DNA from: Verrucomicrobiota bacterium
Lineage (GTDB): Bacteria > Verrucomicrobiota > Verrucomicrobiia > Limisphaerales > Pedosphaeraceae
DNA: 64,000 nt
Assembly: GCA_021325145.1 (NCBI GenBank)
Contig: JAJPHR010000045.1
Location: forward strand, 1-64,000
Reading direction: 5' to 3'
Shown piece by piece: positions 54,901-64,000 of the stretch (positions are counted from its first letter, which is position 1; each line of letters begins with the position of its first letter). The notes below the pieces were generated by a model that worked only from the letters and a program-made list of their open reading frames with translations, had not been told where the DNA came from and made no database searches. Both the position numbers and the translations under genes were made by a program.

Positions 54901-57432
54901 CTAACTCACGCTGGCCACGGTGTGCGTAAAATAATGGTGCGTCAGCTGGTTCGAAAGCACCCCCAGTTGTACCACAAAATCGCCCAAAAGCGAATTTAAT
55001 GGTTCGTGGAAACCGGTTTCCGCGCTCTGCGCCAGCGATTCGATGTCCGCTTCGCGCAATAATAAACCCAGGCTTTCAATGCGCGATTCTTCCTCGCTTT
55101 TGTCCGTCAGGGTGCCCTCGATTGGCAGATGTTCCGAATGGTCGCGTAATGCCTCCAACTGGAATGCGAGCGAACGCGGGTTGCCCTCGTCCAGCAACAA
55201 GAGTTCAAGGACCGAAGGCAATTGCACCCCCGACAGGTAACGCCGCCGGTACGTCATCACACTGTCAAAGATCTCCAACACCGGTTGCAGCACGGAAGCC
55301 GTTTTGACTTCCGGACAAATCCCGGCCCGAAACAGTCTCGCCAGATGATTTGCGCGTTCCAGCCGGCGTCCGAAATCCAGAAACCGCCACCCGAGCCCGC
55401 GTGTCATGTTCTCCATCTCCATGCCGCTAAAGGCGGACAAGTCCACAATCACCACGTTCAACAGACTTAGCGCGTCCACCAGGGGGATGCGCCGGGGCCG
55501 GGATCGCGCATCGATATTCAGCTTGTTCAGGATTGACCAGGTGTCCGCCGAAAAACGATCGCGCACCACGGACGCCAGCGCTCGCACGCGCCCCGCGATT
55601 TGCCGCGCGCTGCCAGCCCGGTCCTGTTTGTAGAGCAGCAGCAAAACCTCGTGCTCCAGATCCTTGGGCGACATGTTTTCATGGAAACGCTTCGGCAAAA
55701 GATCCAGCCCAACCAGCACCTGGGTCAGTGCGCTTAACTCGGCTGGCCCGTCTCCGCCGGGTTCACCAACCATCCGCACCACCAGGCAACGCAGCAACCG
55801 CAAAGTGGCCTCCAAACGTTCCGTGTAACGACCCAGCCAGAACAAGTTGTCCGCCACCCGGCTTGGCAATTCGCCGGATGATCGTCCCGCGCGCACCGGT
55901 TGCCCTGAAGCAGTCAGCAAGGTCACCGTGCTCACCGGATCGTCGGACAGCACCCAGGTGTCCTTGCTGCCGCCGCCGCTTTGCATGGTCACGTTGAGTT
56001 CCTCCGCGGAAGTGGATACCCGCGTCAAGCCGCCGGGCATCACCGCCAGTGCATCCGGCGAGGCGGCAACATACGCGCGCAACACCAGCGGACGCGGCTC
56101 CAGTCGCTCGCTGTGCCAAACCGGCGCAGTCGAAAGCGCCACCTGCTCCTGGCCGATAAAGTCATGCGGGCGCGCGCGGATCTTCTCCACCAGCGCCTCC
56201 CGCTCTTCGTCCCCCAATTTTCCGCCGAACACCGGCGCACCCGGGCGAACCCCGAATGCCGATTTCACAACCATCTCGTCCAAATGCTCAATCACGTACT
56301 CCTGCTCCTTCTGCTGGCCGCACCACCAGGTGGCGACCGACGGCAACTGCAATTCTTCGCCCAGCAGATGACGGCATAACATGGGCAAAAACGCGAGAAA
56401 CACGGGCGTCTCGATCAAGCCCGAACCGAGCCCGTTCGCAATCGTGACATTCCCCGCCCGCACCGCTTCCAACAAACCGGCCACACCCAAAAAGGAATCG
56501 CCGCGCAGTTCCAGCGGATCGCAAAATGAATCGTCCACGCGGCGCAGGATCACATCGACCGGGCGCAGGCCCTCAAGCGTCTTAATGAATACTTTGCGGT
56601 CGCGCACGGTGAGATCGCCGCCTTCGACCAGTGTGAAACCCAGATAGCGCGCGAGAAAATCGTGCTCGAAGTAAGTTTCGTTGTACGGCCCGGGCGTGAG
56701 CAACACCACGCTGGGGTTGGCGCGGTTGTGCGGCGCCAACCCACGCAGCATATCGCTCTGCTGACGAAAAAACGGCGCCAGGCGCTTCACCTGGCAGGCG
56801 CGAAATTCGTCCGGTAAAATACGCGAGAGCACAATGCGATTTTCAAGCGCATACCCCGCGCCGGAGGGCGTCTGCGTGCGATCCGATAGCACCCACCACT
56901 GCCCGTCGGGCGACCGCGCCAGATCGACGCCGTGAAGGTGGACGTGCACCTGGTTTTTGACCGGCAGCCCATGGCATGGCCGCAGAAAATTCGGGTTCGC
57001 AAAGACGAGCGCAGGCGGCAGATGGCCTTCCCGCAGCAACCGTTGCGGCCCATATAAATCAGCCAGGATCAAATTGAAAAGCCGGGTGCGCTGCATCAGT
57101 CCGGCTTCGAGCTGCGCCCACTCCTCCGGCGGAATCAGCACCGGCAGCATGTCCAATTCCCAGGGGCGGTCCATCCCCTGCGGATCGCCATAGACATTGT
57201 AAGTTACCCCGTGTTCGCGAATGATCCGCCGCGCATGGTGCCAGCGCACCGCCAGTTCCTCTCGCCCGAGCCGCTCCATTGCCGCGACGAATTTGCTCCA
57301 ATGCGGCCGAAAATGCCCCGGAGACATTGCCATCTCGTCGTAAATCCCGGGAACGGACGGGTACCCGGCAAACATGCTCGTTGGCCGGTTGATCATTTCC
57401 GTATCCGAAGGTGCATTCATCCGTCGCGTCAC
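54901..57432 (-). CDS. Circularly permuted ATP-grasp + alpha-E fusion
   Basis: An 843-aa fusion. Residues about 30-490 are a circularly permuted ATP-grasp ligase (COG2308): GVTYNVYGDPQGMDRPWELD, LTPGPYNETYFEHDFLARY, RRVDDSFCDPLELRGDS and LNVTMQSGGGSKDTWVL. Residues about 515-843 are an alpha-E domain (COG2307; SRVADNLFWLGRYTERLEAT). Compared with the stand-alone copy at 61882, the metal-binding EDNLRCPSG is SDRTQTPSG and the glycine-rich KAANESGGYG is KSAFGVRPGA. GTG at 57432 is supported by AGGAG six bases upstream; ATG 57420 is the alternative. Ten bases separate it from the DUF2126 gene. Confidence 0.92.
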   Translation of the reverse strand: MTRRMNAPSDTEMINRPTSMFAGYPSVPGIYDEMAMSPGHFRPHWSKFVAAMERLGREELAVRWHHARRIIREHGVTYNVYGDPQGMDRPWELDMLPVLIPPEEWAQLEAGLMQRTRLFNLILADLYGPQRLLREGHLPPALVFANPNFLRPCHGLPVKNQVHVHLHGVDLARSPDGQWWVLSDRTQTPSGAGYALENRIVLSRILPDEFRACQVKRLAPFFRQQSDMLRGLAPHNRANPSVVLLTPGPYNETYFEHDFLARYLGFTLVEGGDLTVRDRKVFIKTLEGLRPVDVILRRVDDSFCDPLELRGDSFLGVAGLLEAVRAGNVTIANGLGSGLIETPVFLAFLPMLCRHLLGEELQLPSVATWWCGQQKEQEYVIEHLDEMVVKSAFGVRPGAPVFGGKLGDEEREALVEKIRARPHDFIGQEQVALSTAPVWHSERLEPRPLVLRAYVAASPDALAVMPGGLTRVSTSAEELNVTMQSGGGSKDTWVLSDDPVSTVTLLTASGQPVRAGRSSGELPSRVADNLFWLGRYTERLEATLRLLRCLVVRMVGEPGGDGPAELSALTQVLVGLDLLPKRFHENMSPKDLEHEVLLLLYKQDRAGSARQIAGRVRALASVVRDRFSADTWSILNKLNIDARSRPRRIPLVDALSLLNVVIVDLSAFSGMEMENMTRGLGWRFLDFGRRLERANHLARLFRAGICPEVKTASVLQPVLEIFDSVMTYRRRYLSGVQLPSVLELLLLDEGNPRSLAFQLEALRDHSEHLPIEGTLTDKSEEESRIESLGLLLREADIESLAQSAETGFHEPLNSLLGDFVVQLGVLSNQLTHHYFTHTVASVS

Positions 57433-57441
57433 ACAGCTCTC

Positions 57442-60400
57442 CTATTTTTCGCGACTTGGCAATGGGGTGCAACGCAAATCGAGGGTGAACGGAAATTCCG
57501 GAGTGGGCTGGCTCGGTGCGACCTTCATCGGCCCTGCGGTGTGGCCGATCTTGAAGAACCGCGACAGCCGGCGGCTCTCGGCTTCATACGCGTTCACCGG
57601 CAGCGTGTCGTAACTGCGTCCACCCGGATGACTGACGTGATAAGTACAGCCGCCGATTGAGCGGTTGTTCCAGCCATCCACGATGTCAAACACCAGCGGT
57701 GCATGCACGCCAATCGTCGGGTGCAGGCACTCCGGCGGTTGCCACGCGCGAAAGCGCACGCCCGCCACATATTCGCCTTCGGTTCCCGTTGGGTGCAACG
57801 GCAGGGCGCGGCCGTTGCATGCCACGAGGTGCCGTGAATCGGTCATCCCCCGCACCTTCACCTGCAAGCGGTCCAGCGACGAGTCCACGTAGCGCACCGT
57901 CGCTCCCGAGGCTCCTTCCTCGCCCAATACGTGCCACGGTTCGAGCGCCTGGCGCACTTCAAGCTGCAACCCGCGCTGCGCAATGCTGCCCCAAAGCGGA
58001 AACCTGAACTCCAGGTGCGGCGCGAACCATTCGTGCTGAAATGGATACCCGCGCGTTTGCAAATCCTCAATGACATCGCGGAAATCCTGCTCCACAAAAT
58101 GCGGCAGCATGAACCGGTCGTGCAATTCCGTCCCCCAGCGCACCAAACGCTGTTGGTAAGGCTCCTTCCAAAATCGCGCAATCAACGAACGCAGCAGCAA
58201 TTGCTGCGTCAAACTCATCCGCGCGTGCGGGGGCATTTCCAAGGCACGCAGTTCCAGCAAGCCCAGACGCCCGCTGCTGCTGTCCGGCGAATATAATTTG
58301 TCGATGCAGAATTCCGCGCGGTGCGTGTTGCCGGTTGCATCAATCAGCAAATTGCGGAAGACACGATCCACAAGCCACGGCGGGATGTCGCCGTGCTCCG
58401 GAATCTGCTGGAAGGCGGTTTCCAATTCATAAAGTGAATCGTTGCGCGCCTCGTCCACTCGCGGATGCTGGCTGGTGGGTCCAATGAATAATCCGCTGAA
58501 CAAAAAGGATAGCGACGGATGATTCTGCCAGTAACAAAGCAGGCTCCGGAGCAAATCCGGACGCCGGAGCAGCGGGCTGTCCGCAGCCGTTGGGCCGCCG
58601 ATAACAACGTGGTTGCCGCCGCCGGTGCCGACATGGCGGCCATCAATCATGAATTTCTCCGTGCCCAGCCGTGATTGCCGTGCTTCCTCATAAAGCGTGG
58701 TCGTGTTCGTTACCAGCTCATCCCAGCTATAGGCCGGATGCAGGTTTACCTCGATGACGCCGGGATCCGGCGTCACCTTGATGTGGTTCAGCCGATGATC
58801 GTGCGGCGGCGGCGAGCCTTCAATGGTTACCGGCAACTTCAATTCAGTGGCGGTCTCCTCAATCGCGGTGATGAGTTCCAGGTAGTCTTCGGTCGTCCGC
58901 ACCGGCGGCATGAAGACGTGCAGCCGGCCTTCTCTCGGCTCCACGCACAGGGCGGTTCGTATCACCCAATCCGCTGATTCGAGATGATTCGGTGGACGAT
59001 CTGGTTCGCGAACTGGCTGGGGCTTCGACAATCGTTGCTCGGTGACTTCACCGAAGCCGCCCGCGCCGCGACCACGGCCACCACCACGACCGAGCTGCGC
59101 GCTTCGGCCCGGCATGGATTGCTGGCTGGCCCGTTCCAACATCCGCTGGGCACGACGAAGCTGCTCGGGTTCCGGCAAGGGCGGGAGGTCATCCAGTGGG
59201 TCGGGTGGATTAATGTAAGGATAATCGGTCCGCGACACCCATGGGACTGAATCCAGCGGCAGACGCAGGCCGATGGGTGAATCGCCCGGAGTCAGAAACA
59301 GATGTTCGGAGCGCAAAAACCACGGACCACTCGCCCAGCCCGGCCGATTGTTCCAGCGCTGAAGCGGCAACACATAACCGGCCACCCGGTTCAGGCCTTG
59401 ATTGAAAATCCTGGCCATGCGCGTGCGTTCCTCCTTGTCCTCCAGGCGTGATTGCAGCGGATCCACATTCGCGGGCAAGCGCCGCTCGCGCCACATATAG
59501 TACCACGCGTCTTCGTAAGCGGGGATCACGTGCTTGGGCTTGAGCTCAAGCACACGCGCAAGTTGGACGGCAAACCGTTGTGCCTCCTTGTCGGCGTGAC
59601 CGTAGTTGACCGCATCTTCGGCGAACAGCGTGTCATCATGCCAGATAACGCGGCCATCCTTGCGCCAGTAACAGGCCAGCGCCCAGCGCGGCAGCGATTC
59701 GCCCGGATACCATTTCCCCTGCCCGTAATGCAGCAACCCACCCGCCGCGAATTTGTCTTTCAAGCGCCGCAGCAACACGCCCGACAACTTGCGTTTCTCC
59801 GGCCCGACGGCGGTAAAGTTCCATTCCTCCCCGTCCATGTTGTCGATGGAGATAAAGGTCGGTTCGCCGCCCATCGTCAGGCGCACGTCGTTCTTCTTTA
59901 GCTCATCGTCAACGCGATGCCCAAGCGACTCCACTTCGGCCCACTGCTCTTCCGTGTAGGGTTTGGTGACGCGCGGCGATTCGTGGATGCGCATCACCTT
60001 CATTTCGTGAGTGAACTTTGTTCTGCACTTGTCCACCGCCCCGGTGACCGGAGCCGCGCCCATCGGTTTGGGCGAACAGGCCAGTGGAATATGCCCTTCC
60101 CCCGCCATCAGCCCCGACGTGGGATCAAGTCCGACCCAGCCCGCGCCCGGCAAATAAACTTCCGCCCAGGCGTGCAAGTCCGTGAAATCAGCCGCCGCTC
60201 CGGACGGCCCATCCAGCGATTTCACGTCCGGCTTGAGCTGGATCAAATAACCTGAGACAAACCGTGCCGCCAGCCCGAGATGCCGCAACAGGTTCACCAA
60301 CAACCAGCCTGAATCGCGACAGGAGCCCGAACGCAACCGCAGCGTTTTTTCCGGCAGTTGCACGCCCGGTTCCATGCGGATGGTGTACTTGATGTCATGC

Positions 60401-60858
60401 CAGAGTCGCTGGTTGAGGTACACCAAAAAATCGATCGTGCGCTGCTGCGAGCGAGGAACGCTCGCCAGCCATTCCTGCGTGAGCGGCCCGGCTGACAATG
60501 GCTTCACGAAAGGAGCCAGTTCGCGTTTCAACCCCCGCTCATATTCGAACGGATATTTTTCCGCCGATTCCTCGAGAAAAAAATCGAAGGGATTATAAAC
60601 CGACATTTCGGCGACGAGATCGACCTCGATGAGCAGTTCGCGGGTTTTCTCGGGAATTACCAAACGGGCGAGATAATTGCTGAACGGGTCCTGCTGCCAG
60701 TTGAGGAAATGCTCCTTCGGCAGTATCCGCTGCGAATAGCTCAGAATGGGCGTGCGGCAATGCGGCGCCGGCCGCAGTCGAATGACATGCGGAGAATGCC
60801 CCACCGCCCGGTCATACAAGTAGTGCGTCTTGTGATTAAGCGCGACGTGGATTGCCAT
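57442..60858 (-). CDS. Transglutaminase-DUF2126 giant protein
   Basis: A 1138-aa protein. The N-terminal 290 residues are a beta domain plus transglutaminase core with C180 (SGSCRDSGW), H229 (DLHAWAEVY) and D245 ([10 protein letters not shown]). The remaining 850 residues are the DUF2126 domain ([40 protein letters not shown]), always found with this transglutaminase; NLHPAY and the GGGNH stretch give it a glutamine-synthetase-like look, but I cannot prove a fold. Third gene of the operon, 25 bases after the alpha-E gene. Confidence 0.92.
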   Translation of the reverse strand: MAIHVALNHKTHYLYDRAVGHSPHVIRLRPAPHCRTPILSYSQRILPKEHFLNWQQDPFSNYLARLVIPEKTRELLIEVDLVAEMSVYNPFDFFLEESAEKYPFEYERGLKRELAPFVKPLSAGPLTQEWLASVPRSQQRTIDFLVYLNQRLWHDIKYTIRMEPGVQLPEKTLRLRSGSCRDSGWLLVNLLRHLGLAARFVSGYLIQLKPDVKSLDGPSGAAADFTDLHAWAEVYLPGAGWVGLDPTSGLMAGEGHIPLACSPKPMGAAPVTGAVDKCRTKFTHEMKVMRIHESPRVTKPYTEEQWAEVESLGHRVDDELKKNDVRLTMGGEPTFISIDNMDGEEWNFTAVGPEKRKLSGVLLRRLKDKFAAGGLLHYGQGKWYPGESLPRWALACYWRKDGRVIWHDDTLFAEDAVNYGHADKEAQRFAVQLARVLELKPKHVIPAYEDAWYYMWRERRLPANVDPLQSRLEDKEERTRMARIFNQGLNRVAGYVLPLQRWNNRPGWASGPWFLRSEHLFLTPGDSPIGLRLPLDSVPWVSRTDYPYINPPDPLDDLPPLPEPEQLRRAQRMLERASQQSMPGRSAQLGRGGGRGRGAGGFGEVTEQRLSKPQPVREPDRPPNHLESADWVIRTALCVEPREGRLHVFMPPVRTTEDYLELITAIEETATELKLPVTIEGSPPPHDHRLNHIKVTPDPGVIEVNLHPAYSWDELVTNTTTLYEEARQSRLGTEKFMIDGRHVGTGGGNHVVIGGPTAADSPLLRRPDLLRSLLCYWQNHPSLSFLFSGLFIGPTSQHPRVDEARNDSLYELETAFQQIPEHGDIPPWLVDRVFRNLLIDATGNTHRAEFCIDKLYSPDSSSGRLGLLELRALEMPPHARMSLTQQLLLRSLIARFWKEPYQQRLVRWGTELHDRFMLPHFVEQDFRDVIEDLQTRGYPFQHEWFAPHLEFRFPLWGSIAQRGLQLEVRQALEPWHVLGEEGASGATVRYVDSSLDRLQVKVRGMTDSRHLVACNGRALPLHPTGTEGEYVAGVRFRAWQPPECLHPTIGVHAPLVFDIVDGWNNRSIGGCTYHVSHPGGRSYDTLPVNAYEAESRRLSRFFKIGHTAGPMKVAPSQPTPEFPFTLDLRCTPLPSREK

Positions 60859-60883
60859 TGTTAGGGGTTGGGCTCCTCAATCG

Positions 60884-61882
60884 TTACTCCTGCTTTTGCT
60901 TTTGAATTTTCTCCTTTGGCGCAGGCCGGGCTTCGGGAACGCGTTTGGCCAGCAAGGTTTCGTAAATCCCGCCGCTCACGAGGTTCATTTTCGTTTGCAG
61001 CGTATCAAGGTATTCGTGCAGGCCGTCCGCGATGGCGTCATCCACATTCACATACGCCAGATCCGAGCAGAGTTGCCCCAGCAGCTTTTCCGGGGCTTTG
61101 CGATACGTGCCAACCGGCGTCCCGGTAATGGCGTGCAAGGAATCCCGCGCGGAGTCCAGGCAAAACCGGATCGCCCGCGGAAACTCGGCGTCAAGCAACA
61201 AGAATTCCACTATTGATTTTGGCGCAATCCGCCCGTGGCGCTTGCGATACATCTCGAAGGCGCTCGCGGAACGCAACACCGCGGCCCATTGCACGTCATC
61301 AAACGGCGTGCCCACGTCCGCCGCCGAACGCAGCAGGATGAAATACTTCACATCCAGGATACGCGAGGTTTTATCGGCGCGCTCCAACATGCGGCCCAAC
61401 CGCCCAAAGTGCCAACCCTCACCATGGGTCATCGTGGCATCCGTCAAACCGAGAAACAGGTGACTGGCCAGCTTTACTTCGCTGAAAAAGTCATGCGGCG
61501 AATCCACCAGCTTTCCGCTCGCCGCCGCCGAGTTCACCATTAAATAAAAGCTGTTGAGCTGCAGCCACATCTCGGACGAGATGATTTCGCGCACCGACCG
61601 CGCGTTCTCGCGCGCCGCTCGCAGGCAGGAGATGATCGAATTTGGATTGTCGCGGTCGAACGTGAGGAACTGAGTCACGTTATGCTGTGTGGGTTCCTCG
61701 TAGCGCTTGGTGAAGTCGGCATGGTCGCCGGTGATGTTGACCAACGGCTGCCATTGCTGGCCGGTTCCGCTGGGCGCATCGAGCATGAGGTTGAGGTTCA
61801 CGTCCACGAAGCGGGCGACGTTTTCCGCCCGCTCGACGTACCGGCTCATCCAATAGATTGAATCCGCAACGCGACTAAGCAT
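60884..61882 (-). CDS. Stand-alone alpha-E domain protein
   Basis: A 332-aa all-helical protein (COG2307/DUF403). MLSRVADSIYWMSRYVERAENVARF is the family's hallmark start with its conserved glutamates, and GEGWHFGRLGRMLERADKTSRILDV is the second. No known catalytic role; it always accompanies the permuted ATP-grasp and probably assists it. Its ATG overlaps the ligase stop by one base (TGATG). A Lys/Gln tail (KEKIQKQKQE) ends it. Confidence 0.93.
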   Translation of the reverse strand: MLSRVADSIYWMSRYVERAENVARFVDVNLNLMLDAPSGTGQQWQPLVNITGDHADFTKRYEEPTQHNVTQFLTFDRDNPNSIISCLRAARENARSVREIISSEMWLQLNSFYLMVNSAAASGKLVDSPHDFFSEVKLASHLFLGLTDATMTHGEGWHFGRLGRMLERADKTSRILDVKYFILLRSAADVGTPFDDVQWAAVLRSASAFEMYRKRHGRIAPKSIVEFLLLDAEFPRAIRFCLDSARDSLHAITGTPVGTYRKAPEKLLGQLCSDLAYVNVDDAIADGLHEYLDTLQTKMNLVSGGIYETLLAKRVPEARPAPKEKIQKQKQE

Positions 61883-63381
61883 CAGGTCCTGTTCACCGCC
61901 GTGGTTTCGCCGGCCGCATCGTTGCGTTCCTTTTCAGCGGCCATGGGATTGTCCGCCAGCACCCACGTGTCTTTGCTGCCGCCGCCCTGGGAGGAGTTCA
62001 CAACCAGCGATCCCTTCTTAAGCGCAACGCGCGTCAACCCCCCGGGCACGACAAAAATCTCCTTCCCGTAAAGAATGTAGGGACGGAGATCGACGTGCCT
62101 TCCCTCCAGCCGGCCATCGACGAGCGTCGGCACGCGCGAAAGCGACAAGGTCGGCTGCGCAATGTAATTGCGCGGGTTGGCTTGAATGCGTTTGGCGAAC
62201 TCGCGGCATTCCTCCGCCTTCGCGTGGGGGCCGACCAGCATGCCGTAACCTCCGGATTCGTTGGCCGCTTTCACCACAAGTTCGCCTAAATGCTCGAGAA
62301 CATATTTGAGATCATCCGCCTCGGCGCAAATATAGGTCGGCACATTGGGCAGGATAATTTCTTCATTCAAATAATATTTGATGATGCGCGGCACATAGGC
62401 ATAAATGACTTTGTCATCCGCCACGCCGGTGCCGGGCGCGTTAGCCAGCGCCACGTTGCCGGACTTATAAACCTCCATCAAGCCCGGGACGCCCAGGACC
62501 GAGTCGGAACGAAACGATTCCGGGTCGAGAAAATCATCGTCAATGCGACGATAGATCACGTCCACCCGCTCGAAGCCCTTGGTTGTGCGCATCCAGACAT
62601 AACCGTCCGAAACCACAAGGTCGCTGCCTTCAACCAGTTCGATCCCCATTTGTTGCGCGAGAAACGAATGTTCAAAATAGGCCGAGTTGTAAATTCCGGG
62701 CGTCAACAATACCACTCGCGGCGAAGTAACTTCCTCCGGAGCGAGATATTCGAGCATGTCCCGTAAACGAATCGGATAATTTGAAACTGGCCGGATGTGC
62801 GAGGCCGCGAACACTTCCGGAAAAAGACTCTTCATCAGCCGCCGGTTCTCCAGCACGTACGAAACGCCAGAGGGACAACGCAGGTTATCTTCCAGTACGT
62901 AAATCTGTCCGTCACTGTGGCGGACCAGATCCGTCCCGGTGATGTGGCACCAGACACCGCGCGGAGGGTTCATTCCCACGCACTGCTGCCGCAGTCCTTT
63001 TGAGGACGCAATAATCTCCCGAGGCACGGCTCCGTCCTTGAGAATCTTTTGGTCGTGGTAAAGGTCGTCGATGAACAGGTTCAGCGCGCGGATGCGTTGC
63101 TTGAGGCCGCGTTCGATTCGTTCCCACTCCGTTGCGGCGACAATCCGCGGCACAAGGTCGAATGGAAGTGTTTTCTCGATGCCGGCGCTTTCGCCGTACA
63201 CATTGAATGTGATGCCGGCCTGGACCAACGCGCGGTCGGCGGCACTTTGGCGGATCGTCAGTTCACCTGGCGGCAATGACTCAATGTTCCGCGCCAGCGG
63301 CCGCGCGGCGGCCCGCGGACGTCCGTTCTCCCCGAACATCTCGTCAAAGAAATTTCCGACTTCGTATTCGCTGAGTTTCAT
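61882..63381 (-). CDS. Circularly permuted ATP-grasp ligase
   Basis: A 499-aa predicted amide-bond-forming ligase (COG2308, DUF404/407 type), first gene of the operon. Motifs are canonical: GITFNVYGESAGIEKTLPFD, LEDNLRCPSGVSYVLENR (acidic/Asn metal site), LLTPGIYNSAYFEHSFLA, RRIDDDFLDPESFRSDS, KAANESGGYGMLVG and NSSQGGGSKDTWVL. ATG 63381 (MKLSEYEVGNFF) is preferred to GTG 63408. The acyl and amine substrates are unknown; comparative genomics predicts peptide synthesis or protein tagging. Confidence 0.93.
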   Translation of the reverse strand: MKLSEYEVGNFFDEMFGENGRPRAAARPLARNIESLPPGELTIRQSAADRALVQAGITFNVYGESAGIEKTLPFDLVPRIVAATEWERIERGLKQRIRALNLFIDDLYHDQKILKDGAVPREIIASSKGLRQQCVGMNPPRGVWCHITGTDLVRHSDGQIYVLEDNLRCPSGVSYVLENRRLMKSLFPEVFAASHIRPVSNYPIRLRDMLEYLAPEEVTSPRVVLLTPGIYNSAYFEHSFLAQQMGIELVEGSDLVVSDGYVWMRTTKGFERVDVIYRRIDDDFLDPESFRSDSVLGVPGLMEVYKSGNVALANAPGTGVADDKVIYAYVPRIIKYYLNEEIILPNVPTYICAEADDLKYVLEHLGELVVKAANESGGYGMLVGPHAKAEECREFAKRIQANPRNYIAQPTLSLSRVPTLVDGRLEGRHVDLRPYILYGKEIFVVPGGLTRVALKKGSLVVNSSQGGGSKDTWVLADNPMAAEKERNDAAGETTAVNRT

Positions 63382-63663
63382 CGAACCAATCCGCGCTCGC
63401 CGCTCCACTTTTGCCCTGCGGCCCCGCTGGTGTCCAGCCAGGAATGAAACAACTCAGCAAATCAAATGCCACGTTGCTCCACCAACCTCCAGCGCTGCTT
63501 TCAGGCCGCGCGGTTGGCCAAAATTGGGCGGCGTGTTCAAAAGAGCACAGCGTGAATCCGTTACTACGCCGCCAATTTCGGGGTCTTTTGCCCATCGATT
63601 TCGCTTGGCGAGCCGCTTGCTTTTCCTTTGCGGCGACCGGATGGTTTCGACGGAGAATGATTT
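63382..63663. other. Divergent promoter region
   Basis: No gene. Must hold promoters for the ligase operon (minus) and the DUF5335-like gene (plus). No sigma-factor site I can defend. Confidence 0.5.
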
Positions 63664-64000
63664 ATGGCAACAGCGGAAGTGGCCCCAAAGCAATGGCAAC
63701 GATTTTGCGAGCGAGTCCAGGCGCTTGCTCAGGACGCAATGGTGAGCATTCAAATTGTGCGATCCGACGGCACGACCGACACAGTGGCCCGGAACGTGCC
63801 TTTGCTCAGGGTCGCGCTAAATGACACGAGCGATCCCTGCAATGACAACCTGGTCATTGAAACGGGCGTGCCGGGTGAAAAACCATGCCGGCACGTTGTG
63901 GTGGAACCGATCCATATCATTTTGAGAAACGAGGAGGGCGGAAATCGATACCACCGGATGGAAATACCGGCCGAAAGCGGCACTACAATCGTGACCATTC
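63664..64000 (+). CDS. DUF5335-like protein, cut by the window end
   Basis: An open frame from ATG 63664 through the right edge (112 codons seen, no stop), with GGAG eight bases upstream. The start MATAEVAPKQWQRFCERVQAL, then NVPLLRVALNDTS, RHVVVEPIHIILRNEEG and MEIPAESGTTIV resemble DUF5335, a small beta-sandwich family of unknown function. Divergent from the ligase operon, 282 bases apart. The match is from memory of the family pattern. Confidence 0.6.
   Translation, partial: MATAEVAPKQWQRFCERVQALAQDAMVSIQIVRSDGTTDTVARNVPLLRVALNDTSDPCNDNLVIETGVPGEKPCRHVVVEPIHIILRNEEGGNRYHRMEIPAESGTTIVTI

Overview
The window is a GC-rich bacterial chromosome segment, densely coding on both strands, with no rRNA, CRISPR array, phage or transposase gene. 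The best guess for the host is a member of the Verrucomicrobiota (Pedosphaera/Limisphaerales-like). The reasons are a giant secreted SGNH + dehydrogenase + HEAT + cytochrome c fusion typical of the PVC superphylum, a short type II glutamine synthetase, a 23S-intervening-sequence-type four-helix-bundle gene, and several families of GC-rich hairpin repeats between genes. This assignment is an inference from gene content; no marker gene was compared.

Layout. 0.2-6 kb: a TPR envelope protein and uvrA on the minus strand. 6-8.1 kb: a lone response regulator in a gene-poor, repeat-rich stretch with two blocks of 10-bp-phased A-tracts. 8.1-16 kb: sppA, upp, an M24 peptidase, a DUF481 outer membrane protein, a short-chain dehydrogenase, and a two-gene unit of an unknown 195-aa protein with a PqqD-like/radical SAM/SPASM enzyme. 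16-22.7 kb: tRNA-Pro and the pyruvate dehydrogenase operon aceE-aceF-lpdA, with a lipoate ligase homologue divergent from it. 22.8-27.7 kb: polA, a CPA2 antiporter and a small hypothetical gene. 28-37.3 kb: the PVC cytochrome fusion, a lactate permease carrying a repeat-like in-frame insertion, dnaG and a CvpA-family gene. 37.4-43.2 kb: a receiver-first histidine kinase with a stand-alone receiver, gamma-glutamyltransferase, and a DapB-like dehydrogenase. 43.2-47.7 kb: a nitrogen block (amt, PII, GSII glutamine synthetase) with a CBS-MgtE transporter inside it. 48.1-63.4 kb: the most unusual part, described next. The right edge cuts a DUF5335-like gene.

The 49-63.4 kb region is the best candidate for an incompletely described system. 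A five-gene minus-strand operon encodes a circularly permuted ATP-grasp ligase, a free alpha-E protein, a transglutaminase-DUF2126 giant, a second ATP-grasp fused to its own alpha-E domain, and a second transglutaminase. Comparative genomics has predicted that this family set makes and edits peptide-like amide bonds, but substrate and product are unknown. Here the set is doubled, and the two ATP-grasp copies differ at conserved positions. Downstream on the same strand, past a 27-bp perfect inverted repeat, lies a 1145-aa protein I cannot assign. Converging on it is a translationally coupled pair of a 132-aa minimal kinase-like protein and a PP2C phosphatase. Whether all of these act together is inference from position.

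Other links: the lipoate ligase homologue probably serves the lipoyl domain of AceF; Amt, PII and GSII form an ammonium uptake, sensing and assimilation set; the two receivers and the histidine kinase may form a phosphorelay.
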